Positions 25,959 to 37,600 of a stretch of 64,000 nucleotides of DNA are shown here, piece after piece; the stretch's first letter is position 1, and each line of letters begins with the position of its first letter. Source of the stretch: Daphnia carinata (taxonomy: Eukaryota > Arthropoda > Branchiopoda > Diplostraca > Daphniidae). A program made the position numbers and the translations under genes. The stretch spans positions 4,024,517 to 4,088,516 of the forward strand of contig NC_081339.1 of NCBI RefSeq assembly GCF_022539665.2. Direction: 5' to 3'. The notes under the pieces are model-generated. The model made no database searches. It was not told where the DNA came from and saw only the letters and a list, made by a program, of their open reading frames with translations.

Positions 25959-28900
25959 ATGGTAAAGGAAATTTACGACTTTGACCTAACTCTTAAAGGT
26001 CTTATTGACCTTGTAGAGGTTAGTCTGAACACAGCTATCAGTAAAAATGAAGTAAGAAATTCATGTTTATTTAAAACCCTGACTCCAAGTAACCAAATTT
26101 TGAAATAGCAAAACTTTGAATGGTTGGCAAGTTATCCAGCTAAAGCGAAGCAGAAATTATGTGCTAAGGAGTTCAAAATGCCGAAGACTCCTGCCAGGAA
26201 AAAGAAGAGACAGCAGAAGAAAAGATTTCTCAATGAGGATGATGGTACAACTTTTATCTTTTCTACCAAAGTTTTTACTAATGGGGCTTTCTTCAAGAAC
26301 AATTAAATGATAACCATTCTGGAAGTGATGTACCCATGAAAAAAGGAAAACTCTCACATGAGGATGAAGAAGTAATTGACACTGTTGGTGGTCGACCAAA
26401 ACGCCAAGCCTCATGTGTAACTAAATTGAAACAAAATGAAAAGGTTCCTTGTCATACATTTACAATATTGTTCTACAGGTTGCAAAATCAAAAATTCAGC
26501 AATCGGTCATGATGGCTAACAATCTGAGAAATAAAATGAGACGACCAACTATTGATCAAAATGAATCTACTAATGTGTCTGTTCATGATTCTGACAGCAA
26601 AAGCCAATATCCTGACATGGAGTGTGGAAGCCCAATTGGCCATAAGTCCAAAGCAAAGCATGAATCTAACCAAACAATTACTCTGAAATCAGAAATAATG
26701 TCTCCACCTCTACAGACAACCAACCCAACTTCAGAATCAGAGGGTAAAAATGTCCAAAATGGAACGTTGAAAGTTAATTTTGCACCCGAACCAGAAATCA
26801 GTCATCAAGATTCCAAGATTTGCGAAGCAATAGAAATTCCGGAAAAACAAACCGAACAGCAACCAGAAACTCACAGTCCTACTGATTTGGCGCCTGTAGT
26901 GCCGGTCACGGCTGTTGTTCAAAATGAACCACCGAAGAAAGTTCGACCTACACGCAAAGTTGCTAAAAAACTTGATTTAAGCAGCGATGATGACAAGATT
27001 ATCCTTCCACCTAAAAAAAATGAAAAAGTAATAGAAGATATACCGTCAACAGAAGAGACAAAGGAACAGCAACGCCCAGTATCCAACCAAGAGGATGTCC
27101 AACAATCAGAAACCCTACCCAAGAAAAAGTTGCGTAAACCTCGGAAACCGGTCGAAGAAAGTTCTGTGGCTACTGCAGTGACAACCACGACGGTGGTATG
27201 TAGCCCCCGCGTAACCCGCAACCAAAGGACTTCAGCCCGTCCTTCCAACACAGTCGTTGCTAATTCTCCTCGTTTGGTGAAAACACCTTCAAAACTTCAA
27301 GAACACATTCAAAGAAATACCAATAATCAACTTAATCCTACGAACTCTTCTCCGATTAAAAGAATTTTCACCCCGAAAGTTGTTTTTAGGTAAAAACAAA
27401 CTATGGTGTGTAAATTTCAACGAGCTAGTATTTTGTTAACTTCTTATATTATTACCAGCCCCTTTAAAGCTTCGTCAGTCAAGACCAAAGTAGAGGCCTT
27501 TGAAGCGGCATTGGGTACTAGTGGACCAGCAACCGGAGGTACCAGCAGCTCTGGTATGACGGGCGTCCTTCCGGAAGCTCGTGTTCTTCTTAAGCGACTT
27601 ACCAGACAGCAACTCAAAGAAGCTGCTAGCAACATTGAGAAACCTCAACCGGAATCGCAGAAACCTAAAGAGGCTAATTCCAAGCGATGCACTTTCGTTT
27701 TGGATACTTCGGATGAAAAAGAAAACAAAACAAAAAGACAAGTTGGTGGACAAGCAGTCACATCTTTTCTATTTTACTTACCAATTTTTTTTTTTTTTTT
27801 TTTTTTTTTTGTCTGAAATAGTCGGTCGCCCAGATTTTGGCACGTAAAAGTTTGGACAAGGCTAAGCATATTGCTGTTGCAGCCGCTCGTAACAAGCTAA
27901 TGAATAGCGTGGTGCAAAATGAAACTACCGAGAGCGTAAGCACAATTCTTATGTTTAATGGGTTTCCGCTTTCAAACTTTGCCCTTTTATTAATTTCAGC
28001 CAAATGTCCATGTAAATAAAAACGCAGCAACATTAATGAGCAAGGTAAATGCTTTTCCATCGCTTGTACTGTTCCAAATTCCTTGTTAGAAGGAGGCTTC
28101 AATATTTCTTCTATATTTACAGTTCCGTTTCGCTGGTGCTCCTGGATCGTCGGGCTCATCAAGTTCCTCACTGAATCGTAATGTGACCATGACACAAGCG
28201 AAAAATTTGACAAATGTAGTGACAGGCGTAGGTACTTTTACGGGTACCAAGCCAGTAGGACCAATGCCAACTAAAGCTACCGAAGAAGATGAACTTAAGC
28301 GTAAAGAGTTAGAACTTAAACGGCTAAAGGAAAGGGAGGAGGAAGCTTCACGCAAGCGTGAGGAGCTGATGAGAGCAAAGGCTGAAGAACAAAAAAGGTA
28401 TGAAATTCTTTTTTCTTCACCCGATGTATGTTTTTGTAAATCGTTTGATTTTGCCTTTTAGAAAACAAGAGGCTCGTGCGAAGCGTGCTATGGAACAGCG
28501 TGCTCTCCGAGCCAAGCAACTAGAAGAAGAACAAAAACAAAAACTGGAAAACAAGGAAGAAAGGAGTGCTCAATTAAAGCAAAAATTACTCGTTGAGAAT
28601 CAAGAGAAAGCTGAACGGTAAATCGATTGGCTCGCAGGTCCGATTTGAAGGGCTCTATCGTTTAATTTCTACATTGTTTGTCCAGTTTCCGACTAGCTCT
28701 TTTGCGGCATCAAGAGGCTGAGCAGCGTCGCAAAGCTGAGGAACTGCAAAAACAACAGGTATGGATACTTTTCTTTCCTGATGTCGTTTTCGTTTCCCTT
28801 GATAAAACAAATGTGGTTGTTAACTGACTGTGCATATTTAAGGAGGAAGCCCAGCTTCGTTTGCAAGCCGCAAAGAAAGAACAGGAGGAACTCGAAAGAC

Positions 28901-29523
28901 AAGCTAAGCTGAAGTATGGAAGTCAAATATGAGTATCAACTGCAGAATTTTTTATAAAAATGTCATATGGTTTATTAGGACAGCTGAAGCTGAAAAGACA
29001 AAAGCCGTTGCTCCAGTTGCCGAACCCTCCACGTTAAACACCACCGTGACATTGACTACGTCTAATACCAATAACTACCAGCTAACGCCTGTAAGCTAAG
29101 CAGTTTTTAGTTGATTTTATTGAGGCAGTGCACGTATGAATCTAAATCTTTCATCTGTAGGTGCGTATTACCAAAACTGGAAAGGTATTCAATCCTGACA
29201 ACTACGATATTGCTGACATGCGGTCAGATGATTCGACGGACGATGATAGCCGTCCAAAAAAAGTGATTCCTGGCTGGGCTAGAAGTAAATTTCAAATATT
29301 AAGAGCTTGTAGAACTTGCTTATCTAACGCTTTTTGTCTTTCAGGTATCAATCTGAAAATCGCGTTGGAGCAACAGGCAAAATTCCTTAAAGGTGAAGAT
29401 ATTTTCCCTGCGAAACTCCTTAAAGAGCCTAATCTGAACGCAATGTTTAAGATCAAGCGAGCCCGTTTTAACAAACGCACCTCTAGTGCTGTTTGGAAAA
29501 CCCCCCCAGCTAATTATATGTAA
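25959..29523 (+). CDS. INCENP: Inner centromere protein
   Basis: Scaffold of the chromosomal passenger complex; it binds Survivin/Borealin through its N-terminus and activates Aurora kinase through its C-terminal IN-box. Fourteen exons (25959-26051, 26109-26244, 26298-26443, 26479-27389, 27459-27741, 27822-27935, 28000-28044, 28123-28397, 28462-28617, 28686-28758, 28843-28913, 28979-29090, 29161-29284, 29345-29523) give 905 residues. The N-terminal NFEWLASYPAKAKQK and KMPKTPARKKKRQQKKR match the vertebrate CEN region. The middle is low-complexity, with many SP/TP sites. About 590-770 is a charged single-helix or coiled-coil stretch (KRKELELKRLKEREEEA and similar). The IN-box has SDDSTDDDSRPKKVIPGWAR and ends RFNKRTSSAVWKTPP, with the TSS motif phosphorylated by Aurora B in other species. 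Confidence 0.96.
27787..27810 (+). repeat. Poly-T tract in an INCENP intron
   Basis: An uninterrupted T run just upstream of the exon 6 acceptor (gtctgaaatag). It is longer than a normal polypyrimidine tract and is likely length-polymorphic. Confidence 0.8.
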
Positions 29524-29784
29524 ATTTTTATACTCTTTCGCACTTTCGTTTCCCTCGGCTTGTTTTTTTTTACAATAACATAAATTTTATGCACATACCT
29601 TGCTTCCCTGTCATCCATTAAATACATGAAGGTAGATGGTTTTTCACTTCGAATTTGGAATATTGTCATTTGTTTGTACAACTTGTAACATTTTCATGGA
29701 AAAGTTAAGACATCAAGAATCATCAAATGTGTCAAGAATTTAAAAACAAAGTTGAGCCAAGTGATTGTTGAGCATCATCGAAAA

Positions 29785-30137
29785 TTATTTCACAAATTCA
29801 TAGGTAGTGCATGAATAAAACATCATTCCTTTCTGTGGCTTTTTTATAATATCTGCTTTTCTAGAATTACTGCACCTTGATGAGGAAGGCACAAGTAGAC
29901 CACAGACTTCATCTCGGATTTGCCTTTCTCTCATCACATCCTGTTCTGACCTCCGTCTGTATTCCTGCAAAACAAAAGGTTGTTACTGTTGTGTGAAACA
30001 TGGCTGGCCGTTTCTTATCTTATCTTTACAACTGTAAATGATGTGACGAGACTTACCGATGCATACGGGTTGATGGATTCTCCATTTGCAATCTTAGGTC
30101 TACAGCATGACTGATAGCAGGAAATCAGGATACCCAT
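29785..30137 (-). CDS. Small probably acylated protein, family unrecognised
   Basis: Two minus-strand exons (30057-30137 and 29785-29964) join through a clean GT-AG intron to give 86 residues. The start MGILISCYQSCCRPK has Gly2 and Ser6, as in N-myristoylation signals, and a C-x3-CC cluster suited to palmitoylation. This suggests membrane anchoring. The rest is soluble and charged (NPYASEYRRRSEQDVMRERQIRDEV), then a serine patch, and ends in MMFYSCTTYEFVK. I do not recognise the family. The gene is convergent with INCENP (stops about 260 bp apart), and its 3' exon overlaps a plus-strand AATAAA at 29814. Coding status is inferred from splicing and the acylation-type start. Confidence 0.6.
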
Positions 30138-31624
30138 CGCAACAGTTATCCATTCGACGATCCTTGTACGTTCCCAAACAAAAATACCACGTATTAGACG
30201 TAAGTGTAATATTCCAAAGAGTAAACAACTTTTACGTATTTAAATATTCACCTTCAAGGGGAGCCAGTGTTTGCCATTCTCATTCGACACGAGAAATGCG
30301 TTACCGCAATAACAAAAATTATTTATTTACAAAAATGCTTGAAACCGAAAATAAAAATTTTCTCTTTTTTCTTCAGTTTATTTAGTTGACAGGGCTGATC
30401 TGTTTGTGTTACCCCGCTGTCAGACGAAATTCGGAGCGAAACGGAAAAAAAAAAGAAAGGGGCGAAAAATATGATAAGGGTTTGGCAACGTTCAAAACAA
30501 ACAACCCACTTCTGTCTTTTGCATAATGGATTTAGAAGCATGTTGGAAATGATATGGACATACGAAACCATAAGCATTTTTCTATCGCTATTGTCTGCAC
30601 AACCCATTTCATTTATGGCAATGAATTGTGGTGCAGAAAGCAACACGGATCAGCAATTGCTTTATGTCTACTATCTTCGAGAGCTGATTCATTATTCATA
30701 TCGAAACCGATGACCATCTCATGACGGAAAAATTGTATTAGAAGTTTAAACGACTCCTGCATCTTACATCTCTTATTCTTTTGGAAAAAAAAATCATTCA
30801 GTTATCGATCAAAAAACTTGTTTTCCCTTTTCTCCTCTCTATTTGACCGTGTGATGGATTGAAATCCACATTTGGAACTGCCTATGGATAGCAGGCAAAA
30901 AAGAAGGGAAGAAGGCAAGAGAAATTTTGAAGATGAGTTTTATTTGGAAATGGATTGGCTCATGGGCTGTTGTCCTGCATCACATTTTTTTTTTTTTTTT
31001 TTTTGTAGATGGAAAGTGAAGTCATGACTTGTAGTGTTCGTGCGATGCCCAAGAACGGGCCGTCGGGTCAAGTGTGCGTGAGTGCCGGTGCATACGGTCG
31101 TCGTGTTATGAAGCAAGCGAGGGGTCCAGGGATCCAATCGAAAGCAAGAAAAAAAAAGGAAGAAAGAAAAGCGCTGAGCTGGTGCGACCTGGCAACGGTG
31201 GGTATGGGGGAATAGTCTAAAAATAAAAACAAACAAAATCGAGGCCAAGATGGCGTCTGCTTGAGGCAGAAAAGAACTCTGTTCCCATCTCCTTCCATTC
31301 ATGTGTGCCTGTGTGTTGTAACTAGACGAAACGCGTGCCAATTCGGTGGGGGCGAAATATCCAGACTGCGGTCTTCTATCAATAGAAGAAGCCGCGTTAA
31401 GGATAGTTAGAGATCGCCGGCCGGGAATATAAGGATTTAGCTCCAACAGTGCCTTCTTCTTCGACGTGTTTATACAATAGCACCTCCCGTCTTCCACTCC
31501 CCTTGTGTTGTCCTGTGCCTTCTTTCGCCTCTCCGATCGAGTCGCAATCCCTTCAAAGGGATCGGAAAGTGCACGGGTTGCACTCGACGGTGGCTTACGG
31601 TCGCGTTGAAACGCCGCCAACATC
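30138..31624. other. Upstream region of the MYPT gene
   Basis: No recognisable gene. A long minus-strand frame (30940-31839) is antisense to MYPT exon 1 and contains low-complexity KKKKK. A poly-T run is at about 30985-31005. The segment from about 31300 is likely the MYPT 5' leader. Confidence 0.4.
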
Positions 31625-34600
31625 ATGGAGTCAAGAACCAACTCAGCCCTGTTCAAAAGGGCCGAGCAACTCAGAAGGTGGGAGGAATCAGAGACAAACA
31701 AGGAACCTGCCTCTGCTCGTGTGGTTTCAAGGAGGATCCAGTTCTCCGATGGATGTGTTTTCCTCTCTGCATGTGCTGCTGGTGATAAGGAGGAAGTACT
31801 TAAACTCATTCGCCAGGGAGCTGACATAGACACCCCCAACGTTGATGGATTGACTGCTCTCCATCAGGTAAGTTTTGTTTTGGTCCTGTCAACCATTGTG
31901 ACAGTTGCGTTGACAATTGACTGCATTTTTCTCGTCCACCCGCAGGCTTGCATTGATGACAATTTAGACATGGTGGAGTTTCTAGTGGAGCATGGAGCGG
32001 ATATCAATCGTGGAGATCATGAAGGCTGGACTCCCCTGCATGCAACAGCCTCCTGCGGTTTCTTATCGATTGCCAGGTATGTAAACAAGAACAGATTTTT
32101 GTTTTCACAAGACCTAAAGAACTGCCATTCCATCCTTAGGTACCTGATTGAGCACAACTCAGATGTTGCTGCCGTGAACAATGATGGTGAGCTCCCCATT
32201 GACATAGCTGAAACAGAAGCTATGGAAGAATTGCTCGAACGCGAGACACAGTTACGAGGTATGTGGAAAGAAAACAAAACAAAAACAATGCTCGAAATCA
32301 CTTACACGGCACTACTACGGATTATTGATCAACAGGTATTGACTGCGACGCAGCTCGAAGCCAGGAAGAAAGACAAATGCTTGCCGACACTAGTCGGTGG
32401 CTGGAAGGAGACCCAGCTTCAGCTCGGTTGCTCCAGCCGCACCCTCGCACCGGCGCCACTCCGCTCCACGTCGCGGCTGCCAAAGGGTACATCCGTGTCA
32501 TGAGCATGCTTGTACAGGGCGGAGGCGAGCTGAATGTTCAAGATATTGACGGCTGGACGCCATTACACGCTGCGTCACATTGGGGCCAGCGTGAAGCTTG
32601 TCAACTTTTATGCGAGAACATGGCAGACATGGAAGTCCGCAACTACGTGGTATGATTCATCATGCATATAGAAAACAGAGTCCCAAACTAATAAATTCTT
32701 ATTATTTTTCTAGGGTCAGACGTGTTTCGATGTGGCTGATCCTGACATTATCCGGTTACTTGAGGAGTGTAAAAAGCGCCAGGCTATCATTTTGAGAGAA
32801 CGGCCTGAAGTGTACAACAATCGAGGCAATGCTAGAAATCAGTCACCGCCCAAGAGACGGTGAGATTTCTTCTTCCAAAACTACATTCTTTCATTGTGCC
32901 GTCAAAGTCCGTTTATTTATTTTACCCTCTTTGTTGTTCTGAAACTATTGTTAGGTCTTCGGTCACCCGTACTCCTCAAATAGAGAAAGCAGCAATCCAG
33001 GCCTCATCCAAAATTACCGATAAGGTCCCTGGTGCCGTCATCATGGTCGACGAGGAAAAAGAAAATAGCAGCGTGGAAATATCCTCGTCAGTGGCACCCC
33101 TTGCCGTCCAGGAGTCCTTTGAGGAACGAGCCAAACCTGCCTTAACCACCCCAACTGCCACAACCACATCCGTCCCGACAACAACGAAAGATAATTCTCC
33201 TAGAGTGGTAATGATTTTTGATTATCATTCATTATACAAGAGTTTCTTTGCTAAGGATTCGTTTTTAACTCACAAGACTTCTTCAAGTGGGCCACCGTCA
33301 CGTCCACCACCTCCACCCGCCACCGATGTGGACGCGTTGCCGTCCTCCCCGACGACGCAATCGGGTCAGGTGATCGAAACGGAAGAGGATGTGCCTTCGT
33401 GGAGAAGACCTGGTTCGTTTCGGTCGCGACAAGCGGCCAACGCGGCCAACGGTAGTGGAACCACAACCCTCAACCACACTCCGGCCAAAGCGGAGAGGGA
33501 AGGACTGAACCGGTCCATCTCACAGCCTTTACCGCCCGTAGCGGCCGTCACATCTGCTCCTTCAACTGCCCCGTCTTCCACAACGTCCTCCAATCTCGCC
33601 TCCACCGCCTCATCCATCTCCTCTTCCACATCCGCCTTGTCCAGCGACACGGAAGTCACACTACGAAGAGCCCACAGTTTCGAATCGGATGAACGGTAAT
33701 GATCCTGCGATTATGCAAAAGCATTTTACTTGGCCATCGAAATGTTTCCAGCACTCATTCCAAAACCATTTTGATTTAACTAAAAAAAAAACTTGACACA
33801 AAAACATCGGCTTTACCCACCGTTGATGCATGGTCGTATGTGTGTACAATCCCGGCTTAGATTTTATTCGCGGCTGCTGGAACTGCGGCGACGGATCAAG
33901 GCCAATTCCTTGCCACTGCTGGCCGCCGCGTCGATCACTCCGATCAAGAGCGGCGGCAGTAGCGGCGGCGAGGACGTCACGGGTGGCGGCTCCACTAGCA
34001 CTACTACTACTAACACTATTCACTCAACCAATAACCGCAGCCGAGAACAAACCGTTGACGACGACCTTGAATCCCAAGAAGTCGTCCTACGGGTGAAAAG
34101 GTATCGAGCTGGACGGCCCAGCACCTTTCCAACACTCCCTCGGTTCTTTTCCTTTTTTTCCACTCTTGATTTATTGAATTTGCACGGTAGCATAAGATTA
34201 ATCTTTTCCTGTCCATCCTGATAAGTTGATTCATTTTTTTTCTCATTGTGGCATCGATTAATGTATTCAAAAATATTTTTGGCTCATTGCAGTCGGTTGG
34301 GAACAGAATGTCCCGTCGAACAAACGACAACGGCCACATTGGTCCTATCGCAGCCCAGTGTGCCGTCATCAGCCAATCAGCCCATACGCAGGTATAACAA
34401 TTGTTTTTTTGTTTTTTCTTATCTCCTCTTTTGGTTTCCAGTATCACGTTTCATCGGGTCCGTTCCCTTATCAGTTCCTGTCAATCTGAATAAGGAAAAA
34501 ATGATTGTTCCATTTCACTTTTCCGCCCACCTCCCCCTCTTTTTTTTTAAAATCTTGTTTCTCCCCGTTATTGGTTATGGTCTTCTCATTTGTATTTCTT

Positions 34601-37600
34601 TCGATGATTTCATCTAAACCTTGTCAGTCCGACGGCCAACATGGTTGTGACCACGACAGCGACCTCATCGCTCGCCAACGTCAAACTAAGTCCCGGGACG
34701 ATTATCAAGAATTTCTTCAAGTTTGTTCTTGTTTCGTCATCCCTTTTTTTTTTTTCTTCCTCTTTTTACTAAGATCAAAACGAATTAGATTGTCTTGTTT
34801 ATTTGAAAAGAAAGGACTTTAGCCTCGATTCTGTTTTGGCTGGAACCTCCTTTTTTTTCTGTTTCACTTAGCGCTAGACATGTCATTTCCTCCCTGCTAC
34901 AATAATCCCTTTTGTCTGCCTGCGAACAACAGAACGTTTTCAGTTAAGCCATTAATACCTCCCCGCCCTTGTTCTGTTTTAATGGAATGGACACACCAGC
35001 CGATTGTTCCCTAAAAACATGTGTGTTTGTTTGTGTGTGCCACTGGAACGTCAGACCAGCTTGATTGGTCCTTTTTTTTTTGCGTGTGTCATAGTTTTTT
35101 AATGTTAACATCTTGAGATTAACACACTCATTTTTTTCTTTATGCCTTTTCTCGGGGGGGGGGGATGTGCAGGTCATTTGTTCCTCCTGTACGCGACGAA
35201 GAGTCAGAGACGCAACGGAAAGCCCACGCTAAACGCGTCCGCGAAACGAGACGTTCTACTCAAGGTGTTACGCTGGAAGAGGTCAAGACGGCCGAGCAGC
35301 TAGCCAAGAAAAAACAGGCCGAAACTGTACGTTCTGTCTTTCCTTTAAGATGAAATACAGTAGCCTAGAAGTTTCTTTAAATAAATTGAAAAAAATCTGG
35401 CAGCTAATCAGATATTTCTTTTATATTTTTTATTCCAAAAAAAAAAAAAAAAACAAAAAAACGCCGGAATAAAAACAGCCTTCCGTACCTACGACGACGA
35501 CGACGACGACCACCACCACCACCACCGAAGTGCCGGAATCGGCCGATTCGAAATCGGAACTGGAACGACGACCATCCTGGAGATTATGCATCAACGATAA
35601 CAATAAGAACAAGGTTGGATACATAAATCTTAATTGAAACTGTTGATCTGCAAGTTAGGTGTGACCTGTCACGCGCTGCCAACCGAATGCTCAATGTCGA
35701 AATAGCCAATTGTTTTGACAGCTTGCGCCGCTTTTAACTTGCTTACCTTCTCCTCTAGTTCTCATTGGAAGATTCACGGAGCAAGAACAATGGTGGCGGC
35801 GGTGTGAATGCCTCGTCGACTATCACAACAACGGCCGATACCGTCATCACCATCCCGCTGCGTCGCACCAAAGCCCAGGAAGAAGGTAAGAAAAAAAAAC
35901 AAAAAACACATTTCGTTTTTATTTTTTCAAGACGCATTTTTTATATTAAAAAAAAAAAACAAACAAATAGAAATCAAGGAAACAACGAAAGAGAACGCAG
36001 CGGCCGCTACGCCGGCAACGATCCAGCGGAGGCGCCGACCCAAACGACGCTCGACGGGTGTCGTTCAGATCGACATGGAGGTACACATACGATCCTACCA
36101 TTCCTCTTCTTCTACTACTCTTGTCTGCCAACCTACACACATTTCGTACTACTACCAACGGCATTCACACCGACTCCTCACTCACACACCTTTTGTTTCA
36201 ATTCAATATTAACCGTCTTTTGTTTGTGGGATTCATCTCCGTCAATCTTCTAATCGTCGGCAAGAGAAAACAACATTTCCTTCTTGTAACTCTCTCCTTT
36301 TTTTTTTTCTCCTGAGGGTTGTGATTTCCTGTTGTTTTCTAACCTTTTGGGTTTGTTAGGTTCGTATACGCATTGTGTGTGTGTGTGTATGTGTCACATC
36401 TGTCTCTCTATATGGAGCTCTGTGTACCGCTCGAATTGCTTTGCGTGTGCTGGAGCTTAAAGGCGCGCCCGAGCTACGGCCAGCAATCCGCCTTCTTTCA
36501 ATTTCTATTTTCTTTGTGGATCCTTAACATTTTTTTATTATTATGTGTGATGTTATTTTTTTCCTTTTTTTGTTTCTAACCACGTGCTTGTGGACGCTTT
36601 TTTTTTTCTCTTGAGTCGACCTTGCCATTTATCTTTCTTTCTTATTTGATTTGAATTGTTTTTTTGTTCATCATTAACGACCGTCCACGCGCCACGCCCT
36701 GATTATTTTATTTATTTTTTTCTTGTATTCCACCCGGATAGGATTTCGACCCGTCCGGCAAAGACAACACCTCCTCATCTCAGACTGGCGACAGCGAACC
36801 TCATTCGGATGATTCAGAGGTAAGATCACGTCATTTTATTTAGTGTGACGTCCCTATCGTCATTTTCTATATTGAGACAATACCTTTTTTTTTTCCCTTC
36901 TTTACCTTGCCTGCGTACCCGACTGGAACAGGGCGGTAGTGTAAAGAGAAGCCGTGTGTGTGTGTGTGTATATATACAGAAATCGGCTGCCCCCGTGTAT
37001 GTGTTGTTTAGAGTTCCAGTTGGGTTCGTGAGAGGGAAGAAGATTTTTATTTTATTTCTCCATTTTTTTTTTTTTTTTTGGCACCCGTCTTTTTAAAAAT
37101 AGATTGGGCGTTGGCGTAGTGTGGGCCAACTTCTTCTTTTTTTCTGCCCGTCGTGGCTTTTTTTTTTTTTTAAGTTTAGGGTGGGGGGGACGTGAAATGA
37201 GTGGGAGGGTTGGTTTGTTTTCTGACGAGGAGGAAGACATGGGAGAGCAGATGACGCCATACCTTTGGCTGACACACATCTGGACCCTGTTTTGCGGGCC
37301 GTCTTCTTCTCTCCCTCCACCCTCCTTGCCTACCACCTTTTTTTTTTTTTTTTTTTTTTTTTATTCTCTTCTTCTTATTTTGTTGTTCCTCTTACACGTA
37401 TGGATTTACTTACGTCTCGTTCACCGTTCGAACTCACCGACGAACGTCTCAGTCGTTCCTGGAACTCGACATCGTCCGGACTATTCAGTCGTCGAGTCCT
37501 CCACCCTTTTTCATTTTCCCTTGATTCCCTACACCTTGCGATTTTTGACGTCCGACTTTATCCGTCCGGAAAAATCCTTTTTTTTTTTTTAAATTGATTG

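Noticed and set aside
30940..31839. 299-codon minus-strand frame
   Set aside because: It is antisense to MYPT exon 1 and its leader, has lysine runs from a poly-T tract, and shows no recognisable domain.
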